From positions 1 to 59,343 of the forward strand of contig JADKGI010000023.1 in the NCBI GenBank assembly GCA_016722285.1: 59,343 bases of DNA, read 5' to 3'. Made by a program: the position numbers and the translations under genes. A model generated the notes under the pieces. It searched no databases. It saw only the letters and a program-made list of their open reading frames with translations, and was not told the origin of the DNA. This document shows positions 17,264-24,307 of the stretch, one piece after another. Origin of the DNA: Saprospiraceae bacterium (lineage in GTDB: Bacteria; Bacteroidota; Bacteroidia; Chitinophagales; Saprospiraceae). How positions within the stretch are numbered: the stretch's first letter is position 1; every line of letters begins with the position of its first letter.

Positions 17264-17662
17264 TTATTTATTTAAGTGTGATCGTAAAAACCAGGCCATT
17301 TGTTCGTGCGTTTCCATCAAACCTGTAATGAAGTCACTTGTTCCTAAATCGTGAAAATCATTTGCAAATGATTTGATATGTTCTCGCAAAATGATGATAA
17401 TGCTTTCATGGTCTGTTAAAAGTTCCTTGATAAACCCTTGACTAGTGTTGTCCTCCCTGTTGGCTTCTGTTAGATGGGTCAAACTCAGATATGACTTCAA
17501 CGTAGCCGGCGCATAATGTCCAATAGTACGAATCCGTTCCGCAACACTGTCTATTATTTCATCCAATTGTCCAAATTGTATTTCAAAAAATTTATGCTTT
17601 TCATAAAAATCTTCACCTTCAATATTCCAGTGAGCATTCTTTGTTTTGATATAAATTACTGT
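17264..17662 (-). pseudogene. dps: 5'-truncated Dps-type ferritin
   Basis: Dps sequence is open back to about 17660: TKNAHWNIEGEDFYEKHKFF, then FGQLDEIIDSVAERIRTIGH and a final helix. It includes the ferroxidase ligands in AHW, EKHKFFE and IIDSVAER. Just upstream, the sequence switches to the 107-bp repeat at CAGATGAAA, with an in-frame TAA immediately before, so the first helix and the native start codon are missing. The only ATG in frame is at 17566 (MDEIIDS), which would exclude most ferroxidase residues. The junction overlaps the dps codons GAT GAA A, suggesting recombination at microhomology. Function probably lost. Confidence 0.75.
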
Positions 17663-17926
17663 TTCATCTGTTTATTTTTTATTTGTATTTTGATTGCCAG
17701 ATGGAATTCGCATGAAAATAATCATCCCGGTTTGTGCCCGTCTGCTCACGAGAGTCGGGCAGGCCCGCCTGACCACTACTCGGTAGTCGGGCAGATACCA
17801 CAAAGGTGGATTCATGCTCATTTCATCTGTTTATTTTTTATTTGTATTTTAATTGCCAGATGGAATTCGCATGAAAATAATCATCCCGGTTTGTGTACCA
17901 CAAAGGTGGATTCATGCTCATTTCAT
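17662..17926 (-). repeat. Two tandem copies of the 107-bp repeat (A1, A2)
   Basis: Two direct copies of a unit bounded by TTTCATCTG. Read on the minus strand, each unit encodes the same C-terminal sequence as the 79-residue protein at 52276 (PPLWYTNRDDYFHANSIWQL plus KYK and a stop), then an A-rich leader and ATGAAA. A2 (17819-17926) is uninterrupted; A1 contains a 59-bp insertion (17737-17795). They replace the 5' end of the dps gene. Confidence 0.85.
17737..17795. repeat. Hairpin-rich 59-bp insertion inside repeat copy A1
   Basis: Absent from copy A2 and from the 52-kb copy. It is built of nested inverted repeats (CCCGTCTG / CGGGCAGG / CCCGCCTG / CGGGCAGA) around an ACTAC-TCG-GTAGT hairpin. 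Related GGCAGGC-type palindromes occur at 25252-25291 and about 54380. It is probably a small palindromic insertion. Confidence 0.6.
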
Positions 17927-18050
17927 CTGTTTAAATTTTGCTAAGTTATTGATTTTGTTTGAATTGTGAATTTGTTAAGCATCAAAAATTCCTTGATTAA
18001 CGGATCTATTTAATCATTCAGGTTTGTATGCAGACCGCTTATGGGGATTT

Positions 18051-18145
18051 CATGTGTTTAAATCTATTTATATTTCTTTGGCCACATGGAATCCCCATGA
18101 TTTAATCATAATAGTTTGTGATGTTTGATCATGGGGATTTCATCT
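18051..18145 (-). repeat. Diverged copy B of the 107-bp repeat
   Basis: It shares the layout CATSTGTTTA ... GCCA-ATGGAAT-C-CATGA ... GTTTGTG ... GGATTTCATCTG with copies A1-A3. In the frame used by the A copies its end reads HGDSMWPKKYK then TAG, comparable with HANSIWQLKYK of the A copies, but an upstream TAA breaks it. Confidence 0.6.
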
Positions 18146-18220
18146 GCTAAAATTTTTGCCAGTTCTACGGCAACTGCTTAAAGGTTGGAATCGCTTATTC
18201 CTAGTGATATTGTCATGATT

Positions 18221-18592
18221 TTAATTTAATTTATTTTGTATTCGGCTAATTAACTTTCCTATAGAAGTTAAATGATCCTTGAATAAGCCTTGGTTATTGT
18301 TTTTCTCCTTTGATGTTGCAGTAATATAAGTAAAACTGGGACGTGACTTAATAATAGCTGGCGTATTATGGCCGAAGTAGCGAATACGTGCCGCAACTCT
18401 TTCAGTCAGATCATCTAAATGAGACAAATGCGTTTCCAAAAACTTATTCGTATTTGAAGGATTCTCATCTTCAATATTCCAGCGTGTATTCTGTGTGTTG
18501 TTATTGAGTACATTTTTCTCCATAAATATATTTGCAGGCTCATTGGCAACTGCCTTTAGATTTATATTTCCATTTTCGATTATTGCCTTCAT
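18221..18592 (-). CDS. Degenerate Dps-like protein lacking ferroxidase residues
   Basis: A 123-residue protein that aligns by eye with the truncated Dps at 17264 (RWNIEDEN for HWNIEGED; HLDDLTERVAARIRYFGHNT for QLDEIIDSVAERIRTIGHYA; then NNNQGLFKDHL). The ferroxidase positions are changed: AHW to TRW, EKHKFFE to NTNKFLE, and the Glu of VAER to Ala in VAAR. It also stops before the last Dps helix. If expressed it cannot oxidise iron in the usual way and might be structural; it may equally be decaying. The ATG lies directly behind a partial 107-bp repeat. Confidence 0.65.
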   Translation of the reverse strand: MKAIIENGNINLKAVANEPANIFMEKNVLNNNTQNTRWNIEDENPSNTNKFLETHLSHLDDLTERVAARIRYFGHNTPAIIKSRPSFTYITATSKEKNNNQGLFKDHLTSIGKLISRIQNKLN

Positions 18593-18631
18593 GTGTTTAT
18601 TTTTATTTAATGGTCACATGGAATTTCCATG
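18590..18631 (-). repeat. Partial copy C of the 107-bp repeat at the start of the Dps-like gene
   Basis: On the minus strand CATGGAAATTCCATGTG is followed by an A-rich leader and AAACACATGAAGG, where ATG is the start of the Dps-like gene. In the A-copy frame it reads HGNSM then TGA where the A copies have TGG. Confidence 0.5.
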
Positions 18632-18671
18632 TTTTAATTTTATTAATATATATTAAATGTATCCGGTAGAT

Positions 18672-19019
18672 TTAGTCAAAATCGTCTTTTATACTGGATT
18701 GATTATCATGCATTACTCTATAGAAACTGCTTTCATTACGTCCGATGTCATCATCCCCAATTAGATAATCCGATATTGCATTTGGTGCGTAAGGATCATC
18801 ATCTGACGGTCCCTTATCAAATTCCTTATCCTTATTGACTTCACGCTTATTATAAATTGAAAAATTTTTAGAAAAATCATCAGAATTGATATGGCTGCCG
18901 TCTTCCAATCCAGTGTAGATATTACCTTCTGCAGAATAGTGTAAATATTCAGGCATTTTTTTTAATTTGAAATCAGGTTCGAAAAAAAAGTAGTTGATTT
19001 TAATGTCTTCAGGACTCAT
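18672..19019 (-). CDS. Hypothetical acidic protein
   Basis: A 115-residue protein, not recognised. Asp-rich, without signal peptide or membrane segment. Notable stretches: FFEPDFKLKKMPEYLHYSAE near the start and DDDPYAPNAISDYLIGDDD near residue 85. It lies between a Dps-like gene and a small gene of unknown type in the same direction, 37 bp after the latter, so it is probably in the same transcription unit driven from 19309-19348. Confidence 0.55.
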   Translation of the reverse strand: MSPEDIKINYFFFEPDFKLKKMPEYLHYSAEGNIYTGLEDGSHINSDDFSKNFSIYNKREVNKDKEFDKGPSDDDPYAPNAISDYLIGDDDIGRNESSFYRVMHDNQSSIKDDFD

Positions 19020-19056
19020 TATACTGGTTTTTGTATTTGAAAGTCTTATCTAATAA

Positions 19057-19257
19057 TCATTTATAATTCTCTATGTGGGAAATCGCATAATTCTTAAATA
19101 GCCTTTCAAGTGATTCATAAAACTCCTTTAAATAATATAGATTCATATTCAGTGTTGTATATATATTCCACCTGAAGGGCTTTCTTTTATTAATATGGTC
19201 AATGCCGGTTACTTTGTTATTATCCCGGATTTGATATTGATTGCAACTGGTGTCCAT
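19057..19257 (-). CDS. Small protein, possible Dps-derived fragment
   Basis: A 66-residue ORF with a good shared-type promoter 52 bp upstream. The stretch PFRWNIYTTLNMNLYYLKEF followed by YESLERLF recalls the AHWNIEG...KHKFFE region of Dps at similar spacing, so it may be a remnant of a further dps copy. The resemblance is limited to a few positions. Otherwise unrecognised. Confidence 0.4.
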   Translation of the reverse strand: MDTSCNQYQIRDNNKVTGIDHINKRKPFRWNIYTTLNMNLYYLKEFYESLERLFKNYAISHIENYK

Positions 19258-19308
19258 TCCAATTCTGTTTTGACTGATGTGATTTTAGTTTTGGTCTTTA
19301 TGACAGGT

Positions 19309-19348
19309 CAAAGGTGTAACACATTGTAAGAAAAAGTATTACACAATT
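19309..19348 (-). promoter_or_regulatory. Shared-type promoter (TGTAAT-N21-CACCTTTG)
   Basis: Minus-strand AATTGTGTAAT, 21-nt spacer, CACCTTTG, 52 bp before the start at 19257. It contains an additional TGTTACA element inside the spacer. Confidence 0.6.
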
Positions 19349-19434
19349 CAGGTTAATGATTACATGATTGCTGTAAAATGCTTTAGTGATATGTAAAGGG
19401 TAGGATTTTATAGGAATTTGAAAGAATACGACTA

Positions 19435-20001
19435 TTACTCTATATCTTCAAGCTGAGTCCGGTCTTTGTGTTTTTTCAGTTTTTTAAAATAGCTTGGTGT
19501 CAGTCCAGTGACTTTTTTAAATTGGTTGGAAAGGTGAGCCACGCTACTATAATGGAGCTTATAAGAAATTTCTGTCATATTCAATTCGTCATATAACAAC
19601 AACTCTTTTACCTTTTCTATTTTGTGAGCAATGACAAAATGCCCTATTGTAGTTCCTGTGACTTCAGAAAACAAATTAGCCAAATGTAGATAGTCGTGAC
19701 CTAGTTTTTCACTAAGATAATCTGAAAAATTATTCAGCGGCAAATCATCTGGATAGTGTACCATCTCAACAATGACATTTTTTATTTTTTCGATGAGCAC
19801 AGCTCGTTTGTCATCCATCAATTCCAATGAAGAAAACAATAATTTGGCCTTAAGCTCACTCAATTGTTCGGGGGTCAAGTCTTCTATCACATCAACTTCC
19901 CCCAAATCTACAGTCTTGTAATGTAAACCCATACTATCAAGTGCTGATTTTACAACCATTTTACACCTGATGGAAACCATATATTTGATGTATAATTTCA
20001 A
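19435..20001 (-). CDS. AraC-family transcriptional regulator (paralog 2)
   Basis: A 188-residue paralog of the regulator at 10362. The N-terminus MKLYIKYMVSIRCKMVVK is identical over its first 18 residues; then VDLGEVDVIEDLTPEQLSEL; the C-terminal AraC domain has HKIEKVKELLLYDELNMTEI and SSVAHLSNQFKKVTGLTPSY. A conserved LFSEVTGTTIGHF stretch lies between. Stand-alone gene in the stress region, so a plausible regulator of the surrounding stress genes. The target site is unknown. Strong conservation of the N-terminal domain between the two suggests a common ligand or partner. Confidence 0.88.
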   Translation of the reverse strand: MKLYIKYMVSIRCKMVVKSALDSMGLHYKTVDLGEVDVIEDLTPEQLSELKAKLLFSSLELMDDKRAVLIEKIKNVIVEMVHYPDDLPLNNFSDYLSEKLGHDYLHLANLFSEVTGTTIGHFVIAHKIEKVKELLLYDELNMTEISYKLHYSSVAHLSNQFKKVTGLTPSYFKKLKKHKDRTQLEDIE

Positions 20002-20528
20002 AAAAAAATAGTTTTACTATTACAATATAACAATTTGACACAAAATAGAGTTAATTTTTACCAATAATATTTTAATAATCAAGCAAGATTAAACTGACTT
20101 AAGACTTTGAAAATCAATTAAATATATTGGATATTTATTGCATGGTGCATTATTTGCAAAATGTATCAACATTTTCATGGCTTCCATCAACTCCTTTCGC
20201 AAATCGGAATAATATCCTAAAATACTGTAAATCAAATAGATGCCTTATGTTTTTATCCCAAAAGCGCAATAGAACTCATTCATTTTTTCAATAATTTTTA
20301 GATCTTGTAGTAAATGATATATTTTTATCGTAATTGTTTAAGTATTATTATCCAAATGTTTTTTTTTCTCATTAGCTTGATGACAAGTTACAGTTTGTTT
20401 ACAAATCCTTTCATATTGATATGACTTTGTATGCTAAATAAAAAGATGATTAAACGGATATTGTTATCCGGCAAAACGATAGTTAATTGGCAAATTTAGT
20501 ATGTGAATTGTGTAATTAATATATAAAA
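20002..20528. other. Intergenic stretch between divergent genes
   Basis: About 530 bp between the AraC gene and the beta-barrel promoter. AT-rich, no open frame of interest and no recognised RNA. Confidence 0.45.
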
Positions 20529-20566
20529 TTTTGTAACATATATGAAAATACACTGAGATATCTTTG
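20529..20566 (+). promoter_or_regulatory. Shared-type promoter (TGTAAC-N21-TATCTTTG) of the beta-barrel gene
   Basis: TTTTGTAAC, 21-nt spacer, TATCTTTG (perfect TAnnTTTG), 48 bp before the ATG at 20614. One of two plus-strand members of the set. Confidence 0.62.
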
Positions 20567-20613
20567 TGGTTCACATTGGTTCTGCATTTTTATAAAAGGA
20601 TAAAAGAAAAATT

Positions 20614-21198
20614 ATGAAACATATTTTAGTTACATCCATTGCTTTTTTGATGTCACTGGGTACTGTTAAGTCCCAACATATCAACATCGGAATAAAGGGT
20701 GGATTAAATGCCTTTAGTATAGCTACAGATAATACCACAACAAACGACACAAAATTGAGTTACAACTTAGGCTTATTGGGTCATATACACCTTAGTCGGC
20801 AATGGGCATTTCAACCGGAACTTGTATATTCAGTGCAAGGAACATCCTACAAAAGTGGTGGAGTTGACAGTAAACTCAATCTTAACTACCTTAATATTCC
20901 ACTGAATATTCAATATATGTTTGATAATGGATTCAGGTTGCAGGCTGGGCCGCAGATTGGTATCCTTACCGGGGCAAATTTAAAATCAGGTAGTAGCAGC
21001 ACTGACGTTAAATCAAGTTTTAAAGGCACTGATATTGGACTGACTTTGGGAATCAGCTATGTACAACCTTCTACAGGAATGGGTATTGATGGACGTTATA
21101 ACCACGGTTTAACCAATATTAATGCAGCTAATTCAACTAACTCTTTCAACAGAGGTGTGCAATTGACACTGTTCTATCTGTTTGGTCACAAGTCATAA
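20614..21198 (+). CDS. Outer-membrane beta-barrel protein (porin family)
   Basis: A 194-residue protein with a signal peptide (MKHILVTSIAFLMSLGTVKS) and the same small-barrel pattern as the protein at 2920: GIKGGLNAFSI, WAFQPELVYSVQG, LNYLNIPLNIQYMF, GFRLQAGPQIGILTG, and final strand GVQLTLFYLFGHKS. Outer membrane; role unknown. It carries the shared stress promoter, so it is probably part of the envelope stress response. Confidence 0.87.
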   Translation: MKHILVTSIAFLMSLGTVKSQHINIGIKGGLNAFSIATDNTTTNDTKLSYNLGLLGHIHLSRQWAFQPELVYSVQGTSYKSGGVDSKLNLNYLNIPLNIQYMFDNGFRLQAGPQIGILTGANLKSGSSSTDVKSSFKGTDIGLTLGISYVQPSTGMGIDGRYNHGLTNINAANSTNSFNRGVQLTLFYLFGHKS

Positions 21199-21309
21199 AA
21201 GGGCTTTCGAAATATGGATAGCAGTAATTTTTTTTAAGGCATTATTGTAATTCATTCAATTTGAACCATAATTATTAAGATTTACTCTACTAAATTAAAT
21301 ATCCATATT

Positions 21310-21483
21310 ATGATAAAACCTTCAGCTCCAAAGCAAATTACGTGGCTCGTAGGATTGAGTGCCGGTCTTCTTGGCATTATAGGCCATTACCAGCACATTC
21401 AGATTTTGACGGAGTACAATTACCCACTCTTGTTGATTGGTTTTGCTGTTTTGGCATTAGGTACCACTTTCAAGGAAATTTAA
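21310..21483 (+). CDS. Small two-helix membrane protein
   Basis: A 57-residue ORF: MIKPSAPKQITWLVGLSAGL, LGIIGHYQHIQ, and YPLLLIGFAVLALGTTFKEI. Two hydrophobic helices separated by a short polar loop. It has the look of the small uncharacterised membrane proteins common in Bacteroidota stress clusters. Located about 110 bp after the beta-barrel gene. Confidence 0.65.
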   Translation: MIKPSAPKQITWLVGLSAGLLGIIGHYQHIQILTEYNYPLLLIGFAVLALGTTFKEI

Positions 21484-21618
21484 ATATTTTGATTGCATGA
21501 GATTTAGATGGCTTTTGGCCTGCCTGAATCAAAATGAAAATCAATCAAAATTCTTGTTTTCAATCAGGGATTTGGTTGAAATCAAGGATTTTTGGAATGC
21601 CCTAAATAATTTCAATTG

Positions 21619-21777
21619 AGAGTATGTTTAAAATTTCTTCATTTGACTGCATGTGGCAAATATTAATTTCTGCTATGTTATATTTTTCGCCGTAGCCACC
21701 AGCTACGACTGCAAAATATGCCTTGAATAAAATAAAATTTCCTCACTTTCGCTCAATCATGAAAATTTAAACACTCT
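21619..21777. mobile_element. MITE-like element with terminal inverted repeats
   Basis: A 159-bp non-coding element. Its left end AGAGTATGTTTAAAATTTC and right end GAAAATTTAAACACTCT are inverted repeats with a two-base gap. It has an internal GTAGC-CACCA-GCTAC hairpin. The same end motif occurs singly at about 17028 and 44513 and head-to-head at 6912-6933. No matching transposase gene is in the window. Confidence 0.65.
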
Positions 21778-21984
21778 AAGGTACCTGCTCAGGCATTCAT
21801 TTGTTTTGTTATAATTTTTGCAATTTCAGGTAAAAATTGTGCCAAAACGATACCAACAATTCATTTCGACCACGGTTATAACCCATGGCTTCCAAGATTC
21901 TATGTGTTATGGGGTAGTACTTGAGTCATTACAACTTTCCTACTTTTCAGTCAGAGTTTATAATATTATAACATTGCCTTAAAA

Positions 21985-22022
21985 TTGTATAAAGGGTTTT
22001 TACAGAACTGGTCATACCTTTA
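21985..22022 (+). promoter_or_regulatory. Shared-type promoter (TATAAA-N21-TACCTTTA) of dps
   Basis: ATTGTATAAA, 21-nt spacer, TACCTTTA (one mismatch to TAnnTTTG), 22 bp before the ATG at 22044. Confidence 0.5.
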
Positions 22023-22043
22023 CATCATATCATAGAACCATAA

Positions 22044-22529
22044 ATGAAACGCAATTTAAAGGAAGACAAAACAGGTATATCAAAAAAAGATCTTGAATCA
22101 AGTATCAAAACACTAACCTCAGTTTTATCCAACGAAATGATATTATATACCAAAACTAGAAATTTTCACTGGGGGAGTGTCTCTGGAAATATTTTTACGG
22201 AAATACACCGTCTTTTTGAAAATCAATATTTAGAATTAGCTCAAGTAATTGACGAAGTCGCAGAAAGGGTCAAAAAACTTGGTGGTCAGGAAATGGGGAC
22301 AACCGATGAATTTTTTGATAATGCCACTCTCAGGGAGAGTACTCAAAATATTGATAGAGACAAGATGATTGCTGAATTGTTGTCAGACCATGAACAAGTA
22401 ACTACTGAGCTTAGGTCATCGATAGTAAAGTTAAGTGAAACAAATGATTATGGTACTATATATTTCCTGACAGGTCTGGCTTTAAAACACGAGTCGAAGA
22501 CTTGGATATTACGTAAGCATATAAATTGA
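22044..22529 (+). CDS. dps: Dps-family ferritin-like protein
   Basis: A full-length 161-residue Dps with all expected ferroxidase ligands at the usual spacing: His42 in RNFHWGS, His55 and Glu59 in EIHRLFEN, Asp70 and Glu74 in VIDEVAERVKKLG. Dps forms dodecamers that oxidise and store Fe2+ and protect DNA from peroxide and starvation damage. It is the only intact dps in the window; relatives at 17264 and 18221 are damaged. It leads a plus-strand stress unit with csbD (39 bp gap) and an AI-2E-type transporter. Confidence 0.93.
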   Translation: MKRNLKEDKTGISKKDLESSIKTLTSVLSNEMILYTKTRNFHWGSVSGNIFTEIHRLFENQYLELAQVIDEVAERVKKLGGQEMGTTDEFFDNATLRESTQNIDRDKMIAELLSDHEQVTTELRSSIVKLSETNDYGTIYFLTGLALKHESKTWILRKHIN

Positions 22530-22568
22530 AAATAAACATTATTTTTTCACACATTAAAATTTTAAGTT

Positions 22569-22754
22569 ATGAACGCCACCACCATTAAAGGGAATTGGAA
22601 TGAAATGAAAGGTAAACTGAAGCAAGAGTTTGCTGACTTGACCGATGACGACCTGCTTTACGTAGAAGGGAAAGAGGATGAACTCTACGGAAGAATCCAA
22701 AAACGAGTAGGAAAATCAAAGGATGAAGTCAAAAAAATGATCGCAGACCTATAG
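22569..22754 (+). CDS. CsbD-family stress protein (paralog 2)
   Basis: A 61-residue CsbD protein: MNATTIKGNWNEMKGKLKQE, then LTDDDLLYVEGKEDELYGRI and GKSKDEVKKMI. Same length as the copy at 12215. Short gap to dps, so probably co-transcribed with it. The biochemical role of this family is not known. Confidence 0.94.
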   Translation: MNATTIKGNWNEMKGKLKQEFADLTDDDLLYVEGKEDELYGRIQKRVGKSKDEVKKMIADL

Positions 22755-22859
22755 ATTTTTAATCCCCGCGGTATGAATAGGCTATCTATGTCTTGTTAAA
22801 ACCTAATCACGGTTATTAATTATGAAATAGGTAGCTTTTTAATTTTAACTATTGCCACT

Positions 22860-23972
22860 ATGAATGAAAATAAAGCCCACATTGCACTTGACATACTAGC
22901 CGTAGTTCTTATCGTTTTTATTGCATATATGTTACGAAGTGTTTTAACTCCTTTAATTTTTGCTACTATCTTAAGCACCTTGATTTACCCCATTGTCCAC
23001 TATTTTGAAACTCATTTATATTTTAACAGGGTGATTGCGATAACCATTTCGATACTTATTTTTTGCTCTATTATTTTCGCCATTTTTGTATTTATTGGTA
23101 CGCAGTTTAACGACATTATGGATAAAAGTAGTGGTTACTATGAATCAATCACAAAAAAACTTACACAATTAATTCATCACACTGAAAAAACTACCGGATT
23201 AAAACAAAACGATATATTGGGAACCAAACAGATAGAAGTGAAAGAAATTGTCAAGAAAAACTCAAATACAATATTTGAATTCATTACATCTTCAGGGAGT
23301 ATAATTGGTGATTTTGTGTTGACACCATTATATATGTTTTTATTCTTATTGTATCGCGACTTCCTGCGGAGCTTTACATATAGAGTGGTTGCGGGATATA
23401 GTAATAAAATCAAGATGAAGAGCATCCTAAACGAGTTATATTATGTACAGCACAATTACCTGGTGGGACTTGTTATAGTGATGATCATAGTAGGTCTGCT
23501 TAATAGTATTGGCCTTTTGCTGTTAGGAATAGAATTTCCATTTTTCTTCGGTTTCTTATGCGCATTATTACTACTGATACCATATATAGGTATCATAATA
23601 GGCTCGATACTGCCTGCATTGGTAGCATTGGCCACTAAAGATTCTTACTGGTATGCCGTTGGTGTGATCGGCATATTTGGTTTCATACAGTTTCTTGAGG
23701 GTAATATCATCACCCCAAAGATCACCGGAACCAAGGTTTCTTTAAACGAATTAGTCTCCATTATTTCGATAATACTATTTTCAATGCTATGGGGTATCCC
23801 GGGTATGATACTGGCACTGCCCATCACTGCTTCCTTAAAAGTAATTTTCGACCACATAGAGCAACTTAAGCCCATAGGCTTTTTATTAGGAAGTGCCGAT
23901 GACAAATATTATGAAAGTAAAGCTAAAAACAGATTGAAAACCTGGAGGAAAATAAGATCAGATAAAACATAA
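22860..23972 (+). CDS. AI-2E-family transporter (PerM/UPF0118)
   Basis: A 370-residue membrane protein with the AI-2E family layout: paired N-terminal helices (about 8-75), a soluble middle with amphipathic helices (80-145), and a C-terminal group of helices with LLIPYIGIIIGSILPALVAL, QFLEGNIITPKITGTKVSLN and a last GIPGMILALPITASLKVIFD. Members are inner-membrane exporters or sodium/proton exchangers; the AI-2 substrate of the name does not apply generally. Third gene of the dps-csbD unit. Confidence 0.92.
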   Translation: MNENKAHIALDILAVVLIVFIAYMLRSVLTPLIFATILSTLIYPIVHYFETHLYFNRVIAITISILIFCSIIFAIFVFIGTQFNDIMDKSSGYYESITKKLTQLIHHTEKTTGLKQNDILGTKQIEVKEIVKKNSNTIFEFITSSGSIIGDFVLTPLYMFLFLLYRDFLRSFTYRVVAGYSNKIKMKSILNELYYVQHNYLVGLVIVMIIVGLLNSIGLLLLGIEFPFFFGFLCALLLLIPYIGIIIGSILPALVALATKDSYWYAVGVIGIFGFIQFLEGNIITPKITGTKVSLNELVSIISIILFSMLWGIPGMILALPITASLKVIFDHIEQLKPIGFLLGSADDKYYESKAKNRLKTWRKIRSDKT

Positions 23973-24105
23973 TGACTCGATCTATTTTGACAGATGACAT
24001 CCAAAGCCACTTCCATATGGTCTATTTGAAGCTTCAATAAAAATTATTTTTTAATAACAAATATTAATTATCTTTGGTCAACTGTAATCAGATGCACCAG
24101 GAATA

Positions 24106-24258
24106 ATGAAAATATTTATAAAGTTCGACTTTAATAAAGTTTGCAGAACAGTACTTGAAGAAATATTAGCAAAACACCAAATAAGCCATGAAATACACAG
24201 TTTTGGCGAGATTGATCTCTTTGAAAACATATCAAATGATCAATTGGAAGATATTTAG
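24106..24258 (+). CDS. Solo copy of the AraC-paralog N-terminal domain
   Basis: A 50-residue ORF: MKIFIKFDFNKVCRTVLEEI, LAKHQISHEIHSFGEIDLFE, NISNDQLEDI and stop. It matches the first 50 residues of the AraC regulators at 10362 and 19435 (MKLYIKYMVSIRCKMVVK..., LGEVEI, then Glu-rich QL). No DNA-binding domain follows; downstream codons are interrupted. It may be a relic of a third regulator or a functional stand-alone domain that competes for the ligand or dimer partner. Confidence 0.55.
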   Translation: MKIFIKFDFNKVCRTVLEEILAKHQISHEIHSFGEIDLFENISNDQLEDI

Positions 24259-24307
24259 TTGCCTTAAGTATTAAAAGCTAAACGATAAACCATAAAATAC
24301 TATAAAG

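Noticed and set aside
17516..17944. 142-codon plus-strand open frame across the tandem repeats
   Set aside because: It is antisense to dps and to the repeated unit, and its internal repetition simply mirrors the DNA repeat.
17662..18145. Repeat array considered as CRISPR
   Set aside because: Units are about 107 bp, adjacent or irregularly spaced, protein-coding in part, and there are no unique spacers or cas genes.
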